From Klebsormidium nitens (lineage: Eukaryota; Streptophyta; Klebsormidiophyceae; Klebsormidiales; Klebsormidiaceae): a DNA stretch of 43,690 bases. The position numbers were made by a program, and so were the translations under genes. How positions within the stretch are numbered: the stretch's first letter is position 1; the number at the start of each line of letters is the position of its first letter. This document shows, in pieces, positions 35,902 to 43,690 of this stretch. Below the pieces are notes generated by a model, which was not told the DNA's origin, searched no databases, and was given only the letters and a program-made list of their open reading frames with translations. Where the stretch lies: assembly GCA_000708835.1 (NCBI GenBank), contig DF237635.1, forward strand, positions 1-43,690, written 5' to 3'.

Positions 35902-38900
35902 TCAGCTTTTCGGCAGCGACATGTCGAATAAGGCAGCATCGATCAGCAGAAACAAGCGGTCTAGGTTAAGAATAACCTCGGAATCGTCCCGTAAGACCCG
36001 GTTATCAGTTGGGTCCAATCCTGGGGGTATGAAGTATTCCCCCTCGCGAACGTCGTAGTATTGCGTCTGCAAGGCGATGGTAACTTGAGCCGCTAGACTG
36101 CCGACGCTTATGTCTGCTGTCAAATTACGATCGGAGAGCACTTCCAATGGGAAATGCACTCTTGCCCAAGAGACTCGGATACTTTAAGAAAGAAAGAAGA
36201 AGCGGAGAGGTTTTATATGGCTCCTACTGTTGTGATACCTGGATTCCGCTTGGATTTACCACAAGGAAACTGCATATGGGGCACGGAGTGCAGCGAGTCT
36301 GCAGGGACTCAATGTCCGATCTCAGATGATCGTAGATTTGGAGCGCTTTTAAAACCATTGGTGCTGACCACTTACCTTGATATGAGTTATGAAGTCCCAT
36401 AGAGAGTCGTCCATATGCTGCGTTGTACCAACTCGCGTTGTTGGGCTTGTTGCGTTCAAATACTGCACAGGAGATCGCAGAAGGTCTTTTCAGCTTCTCG
36501 AGGCGCTACGAGGAACAGAGCCGTCGGATCCTCCATCGATATTTTCTGGAAGAGTAATGGTGGGCTCAACTTATCATCACGAACGACGCTGACAACGCAA
36601 TTTGATCCCAATCATTTAATGAAACTCAAGAAAAATATAGTAAGTCGAGATGATAATATGGTAACCGCACTGGGACGGGTAGGGTTAGTCTGGTGGTTAG
36701 GGTGGGTACGGGTGCGGAGCAGGTATCTTTTTGGGTTACGATTTTAAGTGTTAGTCGGAGCTTACTATCATCTTGTCTTAAAATTATCTTTCTTGAGAGT
36801 TATAAACATTCTCCGTACCTGTGCCCACCCTACCCCCCTACTAACCCCACCCGTTCCGGGCAGGTTGTCTTATTAGCATTAACTTGAGCTCGGGATGATA
36901 TGCCCTACAAAACACTCCTTTCTTGTTTCGGGAGCCAATGGCGAAATCTCCCACATCTCCAGTATTCAGGCGGCATGACAGGCCGAAAAAGAGACTGACC
37001 TGTTAGAGGACAGTCTCTAGCAACAAGCGGATCGAATCTGCTGAAAGCACCTTGCCATTTTCGCAAGCACACCAAGAGTTTTACATTGCTTGACGTGCTA
37101 CTTACAGATAGGCAGACAACGCCGTCAGACAAGCCTGTAGCGGGTCACTCGCATCTCTAGTTTGTTTCCCAGTCGGACCAAGTGTTCAGTATGCCGATTC
37201 AGGCAGCCCTCTGAGCTTTTTTGACCAACAGATTGGACGGCAACTGCAAGACCTCGCCAGCTAAATTGGAATAGATTAAAGACACCCTGAAGCGTTTCAA
37301 GCCGTTAAACAACACCGTCTAACAAAGAAGCAACGATCCGCGACCACTGTGCGGTTGGTTGTCTCACCCAGTAGTCAGCCACAATTAGGTGGGCCCCCCT
37401 GGGCAGGAAAAAGAATAAAGACGAAGCTCCGCCAGGGGGCGAAACGACGACCGTCGATCTGGTTGTGAGCTCCAGCTGATCTCGTATCGGCATGTCTTCA
37501 ACGTTTTCGAGAACGCGAACGGACAGGCCTTCGTACCTGAGAACGAGAGATGTCGAAGAGAGTAGAGAACACAAAAAGCCATAGAAATGACAAGGCAAAC
37601 AAATCAGCTCAAACATATGAGTCAAATCACCGAATGGAAGCTGCCGTGAAAGCGACGGGAAATCAATCTGTGGTATTGCGGTGGCTCGAACTTCTTTATG
37701 CCATGATTGGCGAATCAGGAAATCGTTCGACTCCGTGCATTCCTCTGCCCAACGAGGTCAGCTCATTGATCAAAAGCCAAATCGATTTGAGTCAGATCCA
37801 ATCAACGGTCGCACTAAGTCGGATCACGAGCCGGAACCGGGATGTTTAGGATCCTGAGTCCAGCTCACCGTTTCTCTTTTCTGATGGCTGCGAAAATCTC
37901 GTCGACGTTGTGCAACCCCCGCCGGCCCGACTTGCGGAAAATGAGAATGAGGTGCTCGGTTGGCACTCTGAGCGGATCTATTCTTAGTCCTCTCAAGAGG
38001 GAGTTCCGAAACTCCCACAGGGAGGCAGCCCGGCTGTAACGGATGGTTTGCGAGTGCTTTCCGGCAATGCACCCACTGCAACGGAGGAGGTGCAGAGCAG
38101 AGATTTACTAGCACGGACTTGATGTGAAAACTTCTTCAGGTTTTTCTGAGAAGAGATATCTGGATTTTCGGGACTGGATTCGAGACAAAGCGCAATCAGA
38201 ACCATTGAAAGTACAGATGACCGGTTTGAAGAGCCTTTATTTTCCGACGACCTTTCTGGGCCTTTACAAACGACCAAGCCTGGACCCTTTCTCCCACGCC
38301 AGTCTGGCCGGGGCCTCGATTTTCCGTCAAAACCGGACGCCAGAACCAATGGTCAACTTTCGACCAAAATGGAAAAGTAAACCGTTGCTTGTTGTTTGAG
38401 CATACTGAAGCCTAGAGCTTCGGAAAAGCCCACATAATAGATTAGTTGGCAGGCCACACTCAGATGGGCAGAAGAAAGAACGAACCCTTTTGTTGGTCAG
38501 CGCTGAAGATGAACGTCAGGCTCACCTGTTGCCTGTTCCGATCAGCAGCTGCTCGAAGCAGACGATGTCCCCTTGCCCGCCGTACTTGGCTTTGATTCCT
38601 TCGAATCCCATGACTTCCTGGTCGGAGATGCCCCGCCAAAAAGAGTCGCTGAATTTTTGACACGTGCGCCTTGTCGCAGCTGCAACAATTGAGCGACGTG
38701 TTCAGTCATCCCATCGAAGCAGATTTGGCTGGCACAGAAAGTAGAGTCGCGCTCTGAATGTAAGAGACCCATTTTGAGGCGTACCATGACAATACACCGG
38801 TTCGGGCGGGAGTCTACATCAATCAGACGTGGATTTTGAGAGTCAAGAGCATAGCGGAAGGGGCTTTGAGATGTTTCCCTCGAAATGACCTTTGTGCAGT

Positions 38901-41366
38901 TTTCCAGATGGCTTGCTGATATGGCATTCCTGGCGGTCGATTTCCGTAGTGACTCTCCGTTTTCTGGCGATCGACTTTTTCAATAGATTTCTGGTTCAAG
39001 GGTTCTGTAAGCTGTTCGGCACAAGTCCTCCTAACCCGGAAGAGAAATCGAGTAACCAAAGTTTTGTCCATGTAGTCAAGATACGCACTCCTATAATTGA
39101 GGAGTGAATGCTCGACGAACAAACCTTTCAGTCCTTTTGACACAAACCCAGCGTTGCTACTTTGGTGTCTCAACAAGGCCACCAGACTCGGTTTTCTGGC
39201 TTACCGTCTGAGACGGCCGTGCAGGGCAGATTGCTGATGATTTGGACCCGCTTTGGCGAGTGGAGCAGCTCAAAGGCTTGGAGAAGGTCGAAAATGGAGT
39301 ACACATCATCAAGCAGCTGCACACAGATGCAAAAGCGGCAGAAGGATAGTTCGGGTAGTCATTTGCGTACTTTCCTACCAATCGGACATTTCAAGGGACC
39401 ATACGTCCAATCCCTTAAGTATCCGGTGGCCAGCTAGCTGAACAGATGGGCGAGGGAAAACGCTACACGACGTTCTCTTTAGGGCGAGGGTTTCTCAGAA
39501 CGCAATGGCAAAGCTTAAGGTAGAGGCCCGTGAGACAAGCAGCTTTCAAGCCGAGACAAAGCTACGAGGGACGGATACGTTGACGGCTACTGAAGAGAAA
39601 CCCCCCTCTTACACTTGTTAGGGTCTAAAGAGTCCCAATGGGTCGAAACTCACGTAATGACCCATGTTAAAATTCTCGCTGACAGGATGATAGATTGCGC
39701 TAATGCCTGCACACAACAAAGGCGTACATGTCATCATTCAAAAGTTTCTCCGCAATGTCGGGCTCTTCAGAGAAAGCTTTTCGGAAGCTGATGTGGAACA
39801 TACGCAGGCGCAACGCCTCCTTAACTTCAACGCCGCAGAAACAATGCAGGTCAAAGCTTCTTTCTCAAGCAAAGTGCAAAGCGTGGCACAGATGTGACGA
39901 TGCAAAAAGTTGTCTGGAGACCGATTGAGAGTCTAGTCGCACCTGGAACGTAGGAGACGTTCCAATAGGACTCAGGAAACGTGTTATTCACAGCCCAGAC
40001 GTCTGCCTCCGGATTGATTCCTGCACGCGCAGGGTAGAGGCAGAATTGAACGAAAGATGAAGAGCAGATGTATTAAACTGCAGATTGGTCATCTTTATCA
40101 TGCAAATCTGATCTGCGTTGATAACTTTCTCCGCAAGCCTTTTGCTCTCTGTCGAGGTGGCATAGCAAGCTTGCCTGAGGAAGGAAAGCGTCTGACACGG
40201 TAGAAAGAATAGGAGATCTTTTGGAAGTGTGACTTGGTCGTCTTGGTCAGTTACCTGACTCTCTGGAACACACGCTATCTTTGATTAGCTGCAGACTTTC
40301 TCCGCTCAATTAAGCTAGTGGCTCAAAACGCATGCACACAAACGCTTGAAAACCATGACTTATGTGGACCTGAGGTTGCCCAAGGAACAATTGGCGCACC
40401 TTCTCCAGACATTGCGTTGGTCTTGTAAGCCACGTAAGGGCTGAAGAACGAAGTTTGCGGGGGTTGATCGACAGGAAAAACTTGCGGCCAGCGAAATGCT
40501 GGGTCGACATAGTAGTACATTCCTCTGCAAAGTCGGGGAGGCATTGTTCGTCAATGAAAACGAACGAACAGCAAACGACGCTGTGTGTTTTGCAGCGTTC
40601 ATAGGCTCTCTTAGATAGAGACCCCTGCATCCACAACGTCTGATGAATGGAAGTGGGTTCAACATCTGAACGCCAAGAGCCTATAAATAGAGCTTGAAGA
40701 TCCATCACCTGCCAAGTGATGGATCTACAGTGACTTAGGAGCCGTAGTGCTGAACATGTGTGTCCTGACAGAAAGTTTCATCCATTGAAATGCAAAGTGC
40801 CTCACACTGTTAATCCTGACCAACTTTTAACCAAAAGGGCAATCAATCTCTTCCTCAGTCAAAACATTGTTGCAGCACTGTTTGGCACCACTTCCAAGGA
40901 TCCCGGCATGCCGGTTGTCGCTCACACTTACTTTTACATGCACCTCTTCCTGCGGCAAACGCATCCCTGCAACCTCCTTATGTCACTACTTTTACTTAGC
41001 AGCCTTTCCTCACCTAGCCTTGTAGTTGTAGCACACGTTGTGGAAGGAGCACTTCCTATAGACCCACTCCGGAGACTCGTGATAGCCCACACATCGGTGC
41101 CTCGAGTACTTTGGGCGGCCGTCCGGTAGTGTTAACGAGTCCAGCCCCAGGTGCCTTTTCACACCACTTGGCAGCTTGATGTGCACACTCTTAGACGCTT
41201 GAATCCGCTCTGAGACTTTGTAGTTGAACTGGATAAACTGCGGGGTCCACATTCCTGGGTGGCTGGAACGCCCGAGAATGAAGCCCAGCGATAGAAGGGG
41301 GAGAATAACGAGTGCCGCCGTTGCGAAAGGGCTTGCGAGCAGCCGTGTGTGCGATTGTGTCGTCAT
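35902..41366 (-). CDS. divergent GT61-like glycosyltransferase, about 10 exons
   Basis: Type II membrane glycosyltransferase related to GT61. Exons in transcript order: 41366-41014, 40524-40400, 40020-39943, 39706-39654, 39316-39205, 38679-38526, 38033-37869, 37536-37368, 36462-36376 and about 36181-35902 (stop TGA). The first nine close in phase, giving 432 residues; the total is about 520. The membrane anchor is FATAALVILPLLSLGFILG. Family blocks are ESPEWVYRKCSFHNVCYN, NFNMGHYLLDDVYSIFDLL, GDIVCFEQLLIGTGN and LIFRKSGRRGLHNVDEIF. The nucleotide-sugar block reads VVVSPPGGASSLFFFLPRGA, where GT61 enzymes normally have HGAG, so activity is uncertain. The exon 9 donor (ATCAAG|GTAAGT, phase 0) does not fit the frame of the last exon after either acceptor (AAAG|TATCC or CGAG|TCTC); a missed microexon, another donor or a sequence error is needed. 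An in-frame upstream ATG at 41504 is less likely as the start. Confidence 0.85.
36672..36857. repeat. telomere-like imperfect inverted repeat (foldback)
   Basis: The left arm, 36672-36719, contains GGGTAGGGTTAG and GGTTAGGGTGGGTACGGG. The right arm, 36811-36857, is its imperfect reverse complement (CCCACCCTACCCCCCTA, CTAACCCCACCCGTTCC). About 90 bp of AT-richer sequence separates them. It lies in intron 8 of the second GT61. Confidence 0.75.
40698..40726. repeat. perfect 11 bp stem-loop in GT61 intron 1
   Basis: The arms AGATCCATCAC and GTGATGGATCT are fully complementary around the 7-base loop CTGCCAA. A CTATAAATAG sequence lies immediately beside it at 40681-40690. Confidence 0.85.
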
Positions 41367-43690
41367 CTTCTGATCAAGGGCAGAAAGCAGAAGTTTAGGG
41401 CTTGAACTTGGTGCTTTATGCAAAACCGCTATCAAATGGCTCTCGTAAGCTGGCCAAGTTCTAATGAAAGCTCTTGAAGGAAACTCAGGGTTATGTTTAC
41501 GCAATCTTCAGCAGGTCAGAAGGAAGGGGGGATCAGTGTTGTAAGGTTGATGCGCCCTGCTGTTGAGCAACCAAGCATTGAGCCATTGAGCCACCACTAC
41601 TTTTTGTTGCCTTGTGCTTCTGACTGGATCTGCCTTGCTTGATTCTACGGAAGAAAAAGAATTATTTGCTAGGAAACACTTTCAGATCTAGAAAGCTGCT
41701 TGACAGGTGACAGGGCAATCCTAACAATGCCTCTTTAAATAGCATTGGTAGATCTGGACATCCCGTCTACGTCCCAGAGAAACAAATGATCGAGGCCTTG
41801 GGTAAAATACGTACCATAACCTTACAGGTCCAGATGACAAGACGCAGGTCGCATCCAACCGATTTGCAAGCCAGCTGTGTGAGTCCTACGTAAAAGCTGC
41901 ACATGAAGAAAATCTGACAGCTAGGAAACGTGAAAGCTGCAAGCCCCTCTTTCAAGGCTTTCATGCCCCCCTTTTGCATTATGCGTCACATCAATCTGCT
42001 GGAAAGCAACAACCATTGAAGCTCAAAGATTCCAGGGGCGCCACAAAGACATTGACGGGTTGCTGCTCATTGGGTTCTCTTCTGTGCCATGATTGTTACG
42101 CCTGATCCGTTGATTGGGATTACGTCATGCCTGACCTAGAGCTCAGCTCGTCTTGCAATGTTCTAGTTTGATTGATGAGATGACAGTAGCTCCTTCAGTT
42201 TCGCTGGCCACAATGGCAAATCTAGGGCAACCCTGTGCCAAAGCCGCCAGTATCTAGCTCATGTAACACTAATATGCTGAATGGATGATCCCTCTTTCCT
42301 TTCTTCATCAGAATCTAGCCATCTCCAATGCAGCAGCCAGCTCCTTGCACAATGCTGCATCATGCTAATTGCTCACGAGTCACTGCGTCCACCACTGGTG
42401 CCAATTGACGAGCCGTCACGATTGCCGTCCAGCAGATTCAACCGAGGGGCCTCGGCCAAAGGCGCAGACTCGTCACACAGGTAGGGTTAGTTGAATGAGA
42501 CGACCCGACCGAAGCGACCGGTCCCTTGACTGCCGAAACGGCAGTCGGCCTGGAAGCGGTGCAGCAGCGACCGATCGACAAGCCCAACCGGATCGCATTA
42601 CTCCGGAAGCTGCCACGTGGAAGCCCGACCTAGCGTTCCGCCCCGGCCGCCAGGCGATGCGGAATGCGCCGACATTCCGAGTCACCGTGACGCCCATTCG
42701 CGCGCGTGGGGCCTCCAAGTGGGCGGGCCGTTTAATCATTCTACATGCGGTTAGTCACATAGCTCGAGTTACCTTGAATTCGCCTCTAACGCGTATGTAG
42801 CAATTCTGCGGTAACCCTGGGGTTACGTAAGTCAGGATACTGTTGTGAAATTCTGATGTTCGTTGAGGGCCCGACCGGGCCTCGGTAGGGTCCTAATCTG
42901 CCAGATTCTGAAGATTCTTGCAGATGCAATATGACGTTTAATAAGACTTCAGCTTTGAAGTCCGCTCAGCTGGAAATGTCAAGCCGGGGTGCCGCTTGTC
43001 ATGTCCAACAATATGCCTGAGTACCGTTCCCTTACAGTTGATACAGTTGAGTCACTCGGGGCTCACTACCATTGCGTATGCTAGCAGGCCCATGCATAAA
43101 AACGGGCCTTTACACGCAAAGAAAGCTAAGAAAGATAATGTAGCGGCACAATAATATTCAATCCACATCCTTTTACCAAGTCAGCCTGAGATTTTCCCTA
43201 AGAAGATTGAAATTTTGTTAGTTCAGACTCACAGAAACGACTCATCGTATCTTAGAATTTGTGCAGGCACGTATCGCATGTAAAAGTAGCCAGTGTTCGA
43301 TTCTGTCTAGAAGAGCTTCGAGCCAACGTCTCAACTTGTCATCGAACCGCAAAGCGTACGGAGCTTCAAGTTCTTAAGCTCCGACTGAGAGACTCGGAAA
43401 TTGTGTGCTGAATTACCGTTTGGAATATTTGTAAAATCGATCAGGCAAGGACGAAAAGACAGGTATAATTAAATGAGCCTTTAAAGCTAGTGCAAAACAA
43501 TAATTTAGTCTGTGCTCGGACTGTAGAAGGTGTCTAGATCTCATAACAGAACCCCAGATCCTGAGAGCGAGACGTTGTTCGCTGCTTGAATCAAGTTCTT
43601 ACTCGATAAACTACCTACATATGCATAGCGTAACAGCTGATTCCAATCCTCAGTTGCCCACGTGGCACTCTGTTGCCATCGATGACAGTA
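41367..43690. other. upstream region of second GT61 and right flank
   Basis: 2.3 kb without a supported gene. On the minus strand CTATTTAAAG (41734-41743) with CCAAT just upstream is a weak promoter candidate, about 370 bp before the GT61 ATG. The GC-rich piece 42495-42745 is open in several frames but shows no domain. A small hairpin, GACTGCCG-AAA-CGGCAGTC, sits at 42528-42546. Confidence 0.4.
41734..41752 (-). promoter_or_regulatory. possible TATA/CCAAT pair for second GT61
   Basis: On the minus strand CCAATGCTATTTAAAGAG combines a CCAAT and a TATA-like TATTTAAA. The distance to the start codon, about 370 bp, would imply a long 5' UTR. Confidence 0.22.

Overview
The window is nuclear DNA of a green-lineage eukaryote, most likely a streptophyte alga such as a Klebsormidium-type charophyte, or possibly a bryophyte. 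Genes are split into many short exons with GT-AG introns. Coding exons are GC-rich at third positions and sit in less GC-rich introns. The families are plant-like: CPYC glutaredoxin, plant prolyl 4-hydroxylase, PP2A-A, COPT copper transporter and two GT61 glycosyltransferases. The species assignment is inference. I rebuilt the gene models by eye from reading frames, splice sites and intron phases, and most junctions keep phase exactly.

Layout, left to right. 276-2758 (+): CPYC glutaredoxin, 4 exons, 102 aa. 4110-8973 (-): type II membrane prolyl 4-hydroxylase, 8 exons, 300 aa. 9807-15704 (+): PP2A scaffolding subunit A, 12 exons, 589 aa, with one GC-AG intron. 17361-17734 (+): weak candidate small gene. 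18872-21968 (+): GT61 glycosyltransferase carried mainly by one 1.6 kb exon, 5' end unresolved. 24105-27074 (-): CTR/COPT copper transporter, 3 exons, 167 aa. 28003-34759 (+): glycosyl-hydrolase-like family 10 (GHL10) protein, 8 exons, about 831 aa, with an unrecognised 388-residue C-terminal extension. 35902-41366 (-): a second, divergent GT61 in about 10 exons; its last splice junction is unresolved. The flanks (1-275, 41367-43690) show no supported gene.

Neighbouring genes often alternate in orientation: convergent at 2759-4109, 21969-24104 and 34760-35901, divergent at 8974-9806 and 27075-28002. Four of the seven confident genes (prolyl 4-hydroxylase, two GT61, GHL10) could act on secreted glycoproteins or cell-wall polysaccharides. 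That is a thematic coincidence worth noting, not evidence of a cluster.

The most unusual signal is structural. Decayed tandem copies of exon edges, including splice sites, lie in the adjoining introns. GHL10 shows this at both edges of exons 4 and 6 and probably at the 5' edge of exon 7. COPT exon 2 and prolyl 4-hydroxylase exon 1 show it too. Periods are about 110-165 bp where they could be measured. This looks like a repeated local mode of intron growth or exon-border duplication that leaves pseudo splice sites. Other structures include a 36 bp near-perfect palindrome, a telomere-like foldback inside a GT61 intron, a perfect 11 bp stem-loop, and tandem repeats in introns.
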